DNA of 64,000 nucleotides from Brevibacillus laterosporus LMG 15441 (lineage in GTDB: Bacteria; Bacillota; Bacilli; Brevibacillales; Brevibacillaceae): positions 2,514,501 to 2,578,500 of the forward strand of contig NZ_CP007806.1 in NCBI RefSeq assembly GCF_000219535.2. The letters are read 5' to 3'. This document shows, piece by piece, positions 20,910 to 27,125 of this stretch. The stretch's first letter is position 1, and each line of letters begins with the position of its first letter. The translations under genes were made by a program, and so were the position numbers. The notes beneath the pieces are model-generated. The model was not told the DNA's origin. It did not search any database and saw nothing but the letters and a program-made list of their open reading frames with translations.

Positions 20910-22445
20910 CTAATGTAATCTTTTTAAAGGAAGCTCTGCTGGACCCTCAAGAACTTCGCCCGTATGTGAAAATCTTGAGCCGTGGCAAGGACAATCCCAG
21001 GTCCGATCGCCATGATTCCACTCTGTTTCACATCCTAAATGTGTACATGTCGTATCTACGACGAATAATTGACCTTTTTCATTCTTATAAGCACCCGCAC
21101 GTTCTCCATTATATAGAACAACACAGCCTTCCCCATCCGCTAAATCTTCTATTTTTCGATCAGGGACTTCAAGTTTCCCACTAATTAAATGCTTAGCGAC
21201 ATCAAGATTTACTGCAAAGAATTCCCTCAAACTAGGATTTATATAAAACCGTGAAGGACGATATAGCTCAAGAAAAGGGTTGTCTCTTTTTAGTACCATA
21301 TCTCGAAGAAGCTGTGCTGCGGCAGTACTATTTGTCATTCCCCATTTTCTGTAGCCCGTTGCCACTAGAACATTGTGATGATTGGCAGTGATCTCTCCAA
21401 TATATGGAACCTTATCTAAGGTGACGAGATCCTGAGTTGACCAGCGATAAAGGATTTCCTTTACATCAAATACTTCATGAGCAAATGCTTCTAATGCTTT
21501 GTAATGTTCAAGAGTGTCCTTTCCTTGCCCGGTTTTATGACCATCTCCTCCGATCAGCACAAGATCTTCTCCATTCATGCTTACGGATCGTAGAGATCGC
21601 GTTGGCTGATCTGCGCTAATATACATACCACCTGGAAACTCTTTTTTCGTTTTAATGGCAATTACATATGATCTTTGCGCTTGCAATCTTGTAAAATAAA
21701 AACCCATCCCATCGTAAAAAGGAAAATGGGAACACGAAAGAACATAATTTGCTGTGACGCGTTGACCTTCGCGGGTAATTACAGTTGGCTGATCGCCTTC
21801 TTCGAGATCGATGGCCATCGAATTTTCAAAAATGAGGCCTCCATTTTCAACAATCAATTGTACAAGCTTGTCTAAATAAGCTAAGGGATGGAATTGTGCT
21901 TGATCTTTCATTGATAACGCATTATGAATGTTAATATCAAAGGGGATGTCATTGACGAGCTCCCCAGGAATACGAAGCTGTTGATAGGCCGAATACTCTT
22001 GCTCCAGCTTATGGGCATACTCTTTGGTAGTAGCATAAATATAGGCATCCTGTTGACTAAAATCACAGTTGATTTGATGCTCCGAAACAGTCTGCTTAAT
22101 AAATTGGAGTGCTTCTGAATTGGCTTCATAATACAGTCTTGCTTTTGTTTGTCCCATATGGCTGATTAATTCATCATAAATCAAATCGTGCTGGGCTGTA
22201 ATTTTAGCTGTTGTATGCCCAGTAGTTCCATTTACTAACCGATTGGCTTCTAGTAATGCTACCTTCAAGCCTTCCTTTACGAGAAGATAGGCAGCTGTGA
22301 TGCCAGTTATTCCTCCACCAATAATAACCACATCTACCTTTAGGTCTTCTTGCAAGGCCGGAAATGTCGGCAATTGAATGAAATCTTTCCAGTATGGGTC
22401 AGGAAAGCGTGGTAGGTCTTCCCTTCCTATGTCATTACGTGTCAT
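20910..22445 (-). CDS. FAD-dependent oxidoreductase with C-terminal Rieske [2Fe-2S] domain (YhfW-like)
   Basis: 511 residues. The N-terminal part is a D-amino-acid-oxidase-type flavoprotein: the dinucleotide-binding motif VVIIGGGITGITAAY lies at about residues 39-53, followed by the TTGHTTAKIT segment typical of this group. The last ~80 residues form a Rieske domain with CTHLGC and CPCHGSRF (ligands C-x-H and C-x2-H plus the two disulfide cysteines), ending GEVLEGPAELPLK. Length and layout match Bacillus subtilis YhfW, whose substrate is not known to me. GGAGG lies 8 nt before the ATG. It is followed by a putative terminator and appears monocistronic. It has no evident link to the NRPS locus other than adjacency, and no tailoring role can be assigned. 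Confidence 0.85.
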   Translation of the reverse strand: MTRNDIGREDLPRFPDPYWKDFIQLPTFPALQEDLKVDVVIIGGGITGITAAYLLVKEGLKVALLEANRLVNGTTGHTTAKITAQHDLIYDELISHMGQTKARLYYEANSEALQFIKQTVSEHQINCDFSQQDAYIYATTKEYAHKLEQEYSAYQQLRIPGELVNDIPFDINIHNALSMKDQAQFHPLAYLDKLVQLIVENGGLIFENSMAIDLEEGDQPTVITREGQRVTANYVLSCSHFPFYDGMGFYFTRLQAQRSYVIAIKTKKEFPGGMYISADQPTRSLRSVSMNGEDLVLIGGDGHKTGQGKDTLEHYKALEAFAHEVFDVKEILYRWSTQDLVTLDKVPYIGEITANHHNVLVATGYRKWGMTNSTAAAQLLRDMVLKRDNPFLELYRPSRFYINPSLREFFAVNLDVAKHLISGKLEVPDRKIEDLADGEGCVVLYNGERAGAYKNEKGQLFVVDTTCTHLGCETEWNHGDRTWDCPCHGSRFSHTGEVLEGPAELPLKRLH

Positions 22446-22677
22446 TCGTTATCCTCCGTTTTTCAATCCTTGTTGAAAACAGTTGTTTCCAAAAACCATA
22501 GGTTCTTATACCTTGTAAGAGTATTTGGAAGTAATCTTTTTCACGTTTTGAATCTCTAGAAAGGAAATACAAGAAGAATAGCATGTTTCGTCATACTGGT
22601 TCGGTTGATTTGATTTTGACTTTTAAAGGTAATCATGTAAGAAGGCTCCTTTGGTTCAGTTCTTGGTCATGATCTTC

Positions 22678-23055
22678 TTAATAATTATCTGCAACTGCTT
22701 TTCGCAATATTTTGATACATCTGTCTAAATCCGTTTTTACGTTTGCCTTATAACGCATCGCTGCTTCATATCCGCCGTCCGAAACAAAATGATAATAAAC
22801 AACTTCCTTATGCTTCGAATTCATATTAGGCTGAAGCTTTTTTACACGATACAAAATTCCATCCTCTACAAGATCATCAAGAGAACGATAAATCTCCGCG
22901 TGATTCGGTCGATAACCAAGATTTTTAAAGTCATGCTGTAAAATATCAAGCATTTGTAGGGCATATCCTTTTTTCATTTCCACCATAGTAATCAAATATA
23001 ACTTAAGAAAGGCTCTTTGTTTCATTAAAAACCCAGTGCTTTCTCGTTCTGACAT
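22678..23055 (-). CDS. rtp: Replication terminator protein (fork-arrest protein)
   Basis: 125 residues, aligning along its whole length with B. subtilis RTP as I recall it: STGFL.KQRAFLKLY.ITM near the N-terminus, then PNH.E.YRSL, DDGIL and LDRC at the C-terminal dimerisation helix. RTP is a winged-helix dimer that binds Ter sites in pairs and stops the replisome with polarity. The ATG at 23053-23055 has AAGGTGA about 9 nt upstream. Two inverted Ter-like sites lie directly upstream (23081-23106 and 23243-23268), the same arrangement as IRI/IRII upstream of rtp in B. subtilis, where RTP also represses its own gene. The gene marks this part of the chromosome as the replication terminus. It could be confused with PadR-type regulators, but the named motifs favour RTP. 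Confidence 0.92.
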   Translation of the reverse strand: MSERESTGFLMKQRAFLKLYLITMVEMKKGYALQMLDILQHDFKNLGYRPNHAEIYRSLDDLVEDGILYRVKKLQPNMNSKHKEVVYYHFVSDGGYEAAMRYKANVKTDLDRCIKILRKAVADNY

Positions 23056-23080
23056 AGTGGAGTGTCACCTTCTTTCTATT

Positions 23081-23106
23081 ATTGTACTATGTACTAATTG
23101 TACATA
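23081..23106 (+). other. Ter-like RTP-binding site, copy 1
   Basis: First arm of a perfect 26-bp inverted repeat; core TTGTACTATGTACTAATTG. The CTATGTACTAA core matches the B. subtilis Ter consensus around CTATGTACYAAAT. It lies 26 bp upstream of the rtp start codon and covers the -10 of the putative rtp promoter, so occupancy should both arrest forks and repress rtp. Confidence 0.75.
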
Positions 23107-23124
23107 AAAGGAAAAAATATACAA
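23097..23124 (-). promoter_or_regulatory. Candidate rtp promoter overlapping Ter copy 1
   Basis: Minus strand TTGTAT (19-24 of the 23100 block) and TACAAT (23097-23102) with a 16-nt spacer. The -10 is within Ter copy 1, which would explain autorepression as known for B. subtilis rtp. The call rests on hexamers only. Confidence 0.4.
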
Positions 23125-23242
23125 TGGTTTCTTTTTCTTTCCTCCTTTTGGTAAAAGGAATAAGTACTTTCGTTTAAACTGATAAGCAGTGAGCTATAAG
23201 AGGAAAAGGAGCTATTACAAACCACAATGTTTCTAAAATATA

Positions 23243-23268
23243 TATGTACAATTAGTACATAGTACAAT
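23243..23268 (-). other. Ter-like RTP-binding site, copy 2 (inverted)
   Basis: Exact reverse complement of the 26 bp at 23081-23106, separated from it by 136 bp. Opposite orientation means the two sites should block forks arriving from opposite directions, as TerI/TerII do in B. subtilis. The 136 bp between them contain no ORF; a short hairpin CCTTTTGGTAAAAGG is at about 23143-23157. Confidence 0.75.
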
Positions 23269-23358
23269 TTGTTTTTGATACTTTTTATTAACCATCAGAC
23301 TCTATCTATGCCATTTATATGTACCTTCTATTTTCTACTCATCATAATACAAACACAC

Positions 23359-23378
23359 TTGTTCTTGATCAAGAACAA
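23359..23378. repeat. Perfect 20-bp palindrome near the Ter sites
   Basis: TTGTTCTTGATCAAGAACAA is self-complementary with no spacer. It lies 53 bp after the HTH-DUF1232 stop codon and 90 bp from Ter copy 2. There is no U-run beside it, so a dimeric DNA-binding-protein site is more likely than a terminator. I do not recognise it as dif, Noc, LexA or cre. Confidence 0.5.
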
Positions 23379-23431
23379 CTCTTACGTTTATATCTGAACA
23401 AGCCTCCCTGTTATTAATCAGTTAAAAAGTT

Positions 23432-24106
23432 TTATTCCCTATCCTCATTCCTCCTTTGCTCTTCTAGCATCTCTAGTTTTTGCAAGGTCAGTTGAACTGC
23501 AATCGCATCATCCAGATATCCAATGGGAAAGACATAATCAGGAATGATGTCAACTGACAAAATAAAATATAGCAGCGCACTGCCAATCACAGCCTTCTCT
23601 AGTGGTTGAATCTCCTCATGGCAAAATCGCCCATACATTTCTTTTAATTGCTCAATAAACGGCCCTTCTCCATTCACATTCTCCACTTTCTCTTGAAACT
23701 CTTCTTTAATGATTCTACTACCTTCATTCGTTTGTGCATGCTTTTCATATTTTTCTAATTCTTGTTGTACCTGCTTCGTTGTATATTTCCAGTCGAATAA
23801 ACCTGATGATTCAAGAACCTTTTGGATGTGGTCAATGGAGGTATGAATATCAGATGGTAGAGGCTCTCTAGAGATTGTTAAAGGATATCCAGCCGCTACA
23901 TATAAAAGGTCCATTGATACTTCAAGACACTTACTGATTTGCTCCAAATGCCTTGGGCGAGCAGCTTGTTTCCCATTTATAATTCGAGAAATGGTTGCCA
24001 CATTGATTCTAGACTGCTTGCTTAGTTTGCGCATGGACATTGTCCGTTCTTGAAGTAATTTCTTAATGAGAATTCCTAATTCTGTCTCTTTTGACTGGTT
24101 TCCCAT
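23432..24106 (-). CDS. XRE-family HTH protein with C-terminal DUF1232 domain
   Basis: 224 residues. A lambda-repressor-like helix-turn-helix occupies residues ~10-65 (MRKLSKQSRINVATISRIINGK), then a linker with charged helices, then a DUF1232/YkvA-type hydrophobic segment (LLYFILSVDIIPDYVFPIGYLDD, given in part: IIPDYVFPIGYLDD) near residues 175-200. DUF1232 is a small membrane-associated domain of unknown role. The start MGNQSKE at 24104-24106 is preferred over an upstream in-frame ATG because GGGGGAGG lies 7 nt before it. It is divergent from the small membrane protein at 24303 across a 196-bp shared promoter region, which it may regulate. The target is not known. Confidence 0.75.
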   Translation of the reverse strand: MGNQSKETELGILIKKLLQERTMSMRKLSKQSRINVATISRIINGKQAARPRHLEQISKCLEVSMDLLYVAAGYPLTISREPLPSDIHTSIDHIQKVLESSGLFDWKYTTKQVQQELEKYEKHAQTNEGSRIIKEEFQEKVENVNGEGPFIEQLKEMYGRFCHEEIQPLEKAVIGSALLYFILSVDIIPDYVFPIGYLDDAIAVQLTLQKLEMLEEQRRNEDRE

Positions 24107-24302
24107 TACCCATCCTCCCCCATTTACATTTATGAATGCAAACCTGTTTAGATAAAGTAAACATTGGGCACTGGCAATACGCACATTTTCTAAACGTTTT
24201 CGTAACATACAAGTAAGAAAAAGCTTTTTCATGATATAGATAGCTTTCACGTAGGAAAAGTAACTAACAACTAAGTTCATTATCAAAAAGGAGTGTATTC
24301 CA

Positions 24303-24899
24303 ATGAATGCATTGTTATTAGTTGGTCTTGCCTCATCATCTAGTCTGGATCAATTAAGTGCTACCTTAGCTCATAGCTTAAGAGAACTTCATAATTTAAA
24401 TGTAACTGCGATATGGATCCCTCTGATCTATTTACTCGTTAGCTTAAGCAGCATTTATTTTGGTCAGTGGATTTCCCTTCTCGTCGTTGGCTTCTTAGTA
24501 AGTGTAATTGTTAGTCAAATTATTTTATTAGCGATCGATCGAAAAAATGTGATCGTTCTTGAAAACATTTTTTCCAAACAGCTTACACACATGCTAAGCA
24601 CTGCTGAATGCTCCTATTGTCATAAATCTGCTCCACTAAAAATAGGAGAAGCAACGATTCTGCTACTTGCTTTTTCGATTCATGCCTTATCAAATAAAGT
24701 AATTGCTTTTTTTCATAAACTCCCAGCGATTACGATCACTTTCACAGTATCTCTCTCCAGCTTTTTCACTCTGTGGATGAGTCTAGCCTTTGGAGAAAAA
24801 GTAAGAAAGATCAAAATTTGCTCCTTTCATCTTGGCAAATTTGGGACCCTCATCAGCGGCACAATCATCCTATTATGCGTGCTTGAAATGTTTCTGTAA
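24303..24899 (+). CDS. Small polytopic membrane protein, YtaF/MntP-like
   Basis: 198 residues with about six hydrophobic segments. The N-terminal LLLVGLASSSSLDQLSATL followed by SLRELH resembles the SLDSF...GLR helix of sporulation membrane protein YtaF and the related MntP manganese exporters, including an Asp in the first transmembrane helix. The length fits YtaF (~210). An unusual CSYCH motif lies in the central loop near residue 100. AAGGAG is 10 nt before the ATG. It is divergent from the HTH-DUF1232 gene. The family call is tentative because the second conserved Asp motif is poorly preserved; function is not claimed. Confidence 0.5.
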   Translation: MNALLLVGLASSSSLDQLSATLAHSLRELHNLNVTAIWIPLIYLLVSLSSIYFGQWISLLVVGFLVSVIVSQIILLAIDRKNVIVLENIFSKQLTHMLSTAECSYCHKSAPLKIGEATILLLAFSIHALSNKVIAFFHKLPAITITFTVSLSSFFTLWMSLAFGEKVRKIKICSFHLGKFGTLISGTIILLCVLEMFL

Positions 24900-24933
24900 G
24901 TGAGATGTCTGTTCCACTCATCACCAACACGTA

Positions 24934-24985
24934 AATAGACCGGCTTCCCCTCTTACATCAAGGAGACGGTCTATTGTTAAAACAA
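24934..24985 (+). terminator. Hairpin after the YtaF-like gene
   Basis: Inverted repeat AATAGACCG (24934-24942) / CGGTCTATT (24967-24975), with additional pairing inside (CTCTT/AAGGAG), 35 bp downstream of the stop codon. The T-tract is weak, so it is a probable but not textbook terminator. Confidence 0.5.
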
Positions 24986-25035
24986 ACGGATGTAAAAATA
25001 GGATTGCTGTAACTTGCAAAAATCCAAAAACTATC

Positions 25036-25170
25036 ATGAGGAGAAGAGGTCTTTTGGAAGATACTGTAGATAAAAGAAATCATCCTGAACCGTTTTTTCG
25101 TGCAGGCTTTGATAAGAATAGGAGTAATGGCCAAAGATATGCATACAGATCAGGACTTGAAAGGATTTAA
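25036..25170 (+). CDS. Possible 44-residue peptide gene, unrecognised
   Basis: ATG at 25036 opens a 44-codon frame rich in Arg, Asp and Asn (MRRRGLLEDTVDKRN..., ending GLERI). Its TAA coincides with the first base of a strong + strand terminator hairpin. I see no good Shine-Dalgarno sequence, and the frame is also open upstream of the ATG, so this could equally be the 3' end of a decayed gene. The only support is the position of the stop codon against the terminator. Confidence 0.2.
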   Translation: MRRRGLLEDTVDKRNHPEPFFRAGFDKNRSNGQRYAYRSGLERI

Positions 25171-25208
25171 AACCCTCGGGATTTTTTAGCCCTAAGGGTT
25201 TTTATTTG
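25168..25208 (+). terminator. Rho-independent terminator
   Basis: AAACCCTCGGG - attttttag - CCCTAAGGGTTT (stem 25170-25201, one small internal mismatch) followed by TTTATTT. The upstream transcript is unknown; the nearest + strand candidate is the 44-codon frame or an unannotated small RNA. Confidence 0.75.
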
Positions 25209-25400
25209 CTTTCTTATGATAGCTAAGCCTTTTTTCATGCTATGCCTTTTTCTCACCAGTCAATCATTCAGCAAGCTCTTCGGTCTATGACAAAGTGGCA
25301 ATAGGATCAAAATACCAGGATTTATCGTGTTTTATGCTATTCAGCACACTTATATTGTGTTGAACTAACGGATACGATAGTTGAATACTATACATTGTTG

Positions 25401-25434
25401 AGCAGACTACCGCAGTCTGCTTATTTTATTGTTT
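25401..25434 (+). terminator. Rho-independent terminator without an evident gene
   Basis: AGCAGACT - accgc - AGTCTGCT (25401-25421) followed by TATTTTATTGTT. No ORF of note lies between this and the preceding terminator 200 bp away. Confidence 0.65.
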
Positions 25435-25471
25435 TGTTGAACAAGTTGTAAATTTAACATTTTAAAGTAAG

Positions 25472-25512
25472 AGCATTTCTTTGTAATGAGAAATGCTTTT
25501 TATTTTTTTGCT
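25472..25512 (+). terminator. Strong Rho-independent terminator
   Basis: AGCATTTCT - ttgtaatg - AGAAATGCT (25472-25497) followed by TTTTATTTTTTT. It is the third + strand terminator-like hairpin in 340 bp and insulates the DUF2975 operon from upstream transcription. Confidence 0.75.
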
Positions 25513-25565
25513 TAAAATAAAAAGGATATTCCATTAACAATAACAATGTAATAAAAAACGATATA

Positions 25566-25611
25566 AATTTATTGTAAAACAATAAATTGCGTGTTAAAGT
25601 CATTTTATAAT
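25566..25611 (+). promoter_or_regulatory. Candidate operator and -10 of the DUF2975/HTH operon
   Basis: Perfect inverted repeat AATTTATTG (25566-25574) / CAATAAATT (25580-25588) with a 5-nt spacer. Its right arm lies where a -35 would be, for a TATAAT at 25606-25611. The position suits autoregulation by the HTH protein encoded second in the operon; no experiment or family precedent for this exact site is claimed. Confidence 0.4.
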
Positions 25612-25632
25612 TAAATTAGCGAGGTGCTCTTT

Positions 25633-26115
25633 ATGAAACGGGGAACAACACTCTTTTTGAAGATAGCTAATATTCTTATTGGAATCCCAGTTCTTGCATT
25701 CTGCATATTTTTGGTGCCTAAGATCGGGAATTTTGCTGGAGAATTGTATCCAGATATTGCTTATATGAAATCCCTCGTTTTAATCGATATGTACGCGGCA
25801 GCGATACCTTTTTACTTTGCTCTGTATCAAGCTTTTAAACTTTTAAGCTATATTGATAAGAACCAAGCGTTCTCGGAATTATCCGTAAAGGCTTTAAAGA
25901 ATATAAAATACTGTGCCATCACAATCAGTACCTTGTATCTGCTAGGTATGCCACTCTACTATCTCATGGCGGAGAGAGTTGACCCTCCAAGTTTCAGACC
26001 AATCGGATTGGCTATTATTTTCGCCTCTATGGTGATCGCCGTTTTTGCTGCTGTTCTCCAAAGACTTTTACAAGAAGCTATTAATATAAAATCAGAAAAT
26101 GATTTAACGATCTGA
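25633..26115 (+). CDS. DUF2975 membrane protein (YoaS-like)
   Basis: 160 residues with four predicted membrane helices (about residues 8-30, 45-68, 92-112 and 122-145), including VLIDMYAAAIPFYFALYQAF and LLSYIDKNQAFSELSVKALK, the typical DUF2975 core. The function of the family is unknown. The ATG at 25633 is preferred to an in-frame GTG at 25624, because GAGGTG (25621-25626) then has a 6-nt spacing. The stop codon is followed within 11 bp by an HTH gene, a pairing very common in Bacilli and suggestive of a regulator with its membrane partner. Confidence 0.8.
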   Translation: MKRGTTLFLKIANILIGIPVLAFCIFLVPKIGNFAGELYPDIAYMKSLVLIDMYAAAIPFYFALYQAFKLLSYIDKNQAFSELSVKALKNIKYCAITISTLYLLGMPLYYLMAERVDPPSFRPIGLAIIFASMVIAVFAAVLQRLLQEAINIKSENDLTI

Positions 26116-26125
26116 GGTGTATATC

Positions 26126-26344
26126 ATGGCGATTATCATCAATCTTGATGTAATGTTGGCAAAAAGGAAAATGAGCGTAACAGAACTTTCGGAGAGGGTT
26201 GGAATTACTATGGCGAATCTTTCCATTCTGAAAAACAGGAAAGCAAAAGCGGTTCGTTTTTCAACATTAGAAGCGATATGTATGACTTTGGATTGTCAGC
26301 CGGGTGATATTTTGGAGTACAAAAGCGACGAAGACACTCAATAA
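26126..26344 (+). CDS. Small Cro/CI-type HTH regulator (YozG-like)
   Basis: 72 residues consisting almost entirely of one XRE/Cro-type helix-turn-helix: LDVMLAKRKMSVTELSERVG, then ITMANLSILKNRK as the recognition region, ending CQPGDILEY. The ATG at 26126 has GAGGTG 6 nt upstream; that Shine-Dalgarno sequence overlaps the TGA of the DUF2975 gene, so translation is probably coupled. It likely represses its own operon; the inverted repeat at 25566-25588 is the candidate site. Confidence 0.8.
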   Translation: MAIIINLDVMLAKRKMSVTELSERVGITMANLSILKNRKAKAVRFSTLEAICMTLDCQPGDILEYKSDEDTQ

Positions 26345-26391
26345 AAACAGACAACAAATTTATTTAACTAACGGGTTCGATAGTATATTAA

Positions 26392-26446
26392 AAAGAGGTA
26401 ATTCAGAAACATGTTATTTTGTTCCTGAATTACCTCTTTAGATTTT
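26392..26446 (+). terminator. Terminator of the DUF2975/HTH operon
   Basis: 15-bp perfect inverted repeat AAAGAGGTAATTCAG (26392-26406) / CTGAATTACCTCTTT (26425-26439), 48 bp after the HTH stop codon, followed by AGATTTT. Confidence 0.75.
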
Positions 26447-26908
26447 CCAATTAGATTTCTAAGCACATATGCGATAAACATGTAGTTCTTTAAATTTGTA
26501 ATAAAGAGCTACAGAAGACTTTATTTTCAAGTTTTAGACTGCATTTATTTATATTAGTTAACACAGTTTAAAACATATTTATTAGAGACAGAAGCTATTA
26601 AAGTTTGAGAACCCGCACCAGTTTTGGAGTGCGAGTCTAAAACCTTATTTTTCGTGAACGTCTGATAAAACTTTAGTATAACGACAATTCATGTTATAAA
26701 AAACAAAGTTAATGACAAAATATATTATAATTCGTGTCAAAATTACACTAAATAAAGACGAAAAAAACAAGTATTTAGTGACAACAGTAAGTAAAACTCA
26801 CAAACTCCCTTTCTTTTTCTCACCAGATTCTCAGGAATAGCCATGGATTTTCCACAACGATGAATGGATTGGAGAACACGGCGCTCAAACAGTTCCCTTA
26901 TCCCGTTG
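26447..26908. other. Gene-less AT-rich stretch with weak hairpins
   Basis: No credible ORF. A near-perfect 12-bp hairpin TGTAGTTCTTTA / TAAAGAGCTACA lies at 26481-26513. A second weaker one (GAACCCGCAC / GTGCGAGTCT, around 26608-26636) is followed by an A/T tract. Nothing else is supported. Confidence 0.5.
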
Positions 26909-26956
26909 ATTACTAAAAACTCTGCATCGAGAATGTGATGCAGAGTTTTTAGTAGT
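26909..26956. terminator. Bidirectional terminator
   Basis: An 18-bp perfect inverted repeat (26911-26928 / 26937-26954), extendable by a G-U and an A-T pair, loop gagaatgt. The inner stem CTCTGCATC/GATGCAGAG is flanked by A-tract and T-tract, so either strand forms a hairpin followed by TTTTT. It separates the plus-strand region on the left from minus-strand brnQ. Confidence 0.8.
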
Positions 26957-26983
26957 GGTCACTATAACATTACCATAAGGATG

Positions 26984-27033
26984 CCAAGGAAAAACAGCCG
27001 TTCTCACCCTCATGCTCGTGAGATCGACTGTTT
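26984..27033 (-). terminator. Putative terminator downstream of brnQ
   Basis: Minus strand: AAACAG and TCTCAC-type arms (27028-27033, 27018-27023) pair with 27002-27007 and 26992-26997, with a 4-nt internal loop on each side, and the structure ends in CTGTTTTTCC. It is 93 bp past the brnQ stop codon. Confidence 0.5.
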
Positions 27034-27125
27034 GCTTATGATTGTTCCACAGGGTAGCAATATTAAATAAGGATTGATATGGCACAGATGATATAGGGCG
27101 ATTTATTCAGCAACGCCTTATCTAT

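Noticed and set aside
20804-21184. 126-codon + strand frame overlapping the Rieske gene
   Set aside because: Antisense to the highly conserved Rieske end; composition is not protein-like.
22446-22677. A small gene between rtp and the Rieske oxidoreductase
   Set aside because: 232 bp with no frame having a start, a ribosome-binding site and reasonable composition; most likely the rtp 3' end and the oxidoreductase promoter.
24107-24286. Longer N-terminus for the HTH-DUF1232 protein (60 extra residues)
   Set aside because: The added part has no family resemblance and occupies the divergent promoter region; the ATG at 24106 has GGGGGAGG at good spacing.
26885-27085. 66-codon minus strand frame downstream of brnQ
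   Set aside because: It spans a bidirectional terminator and a second hairpin, has no good start signal, and I recognise no family.
23200-27100. A dif chromosome-dimer resolution site
   Set aside because: I looked for a sequence like ACTTCCTAGAATATATATTATGTAAACT in its parts (XerC and XerD half-sites) and found none convincing near rtp.
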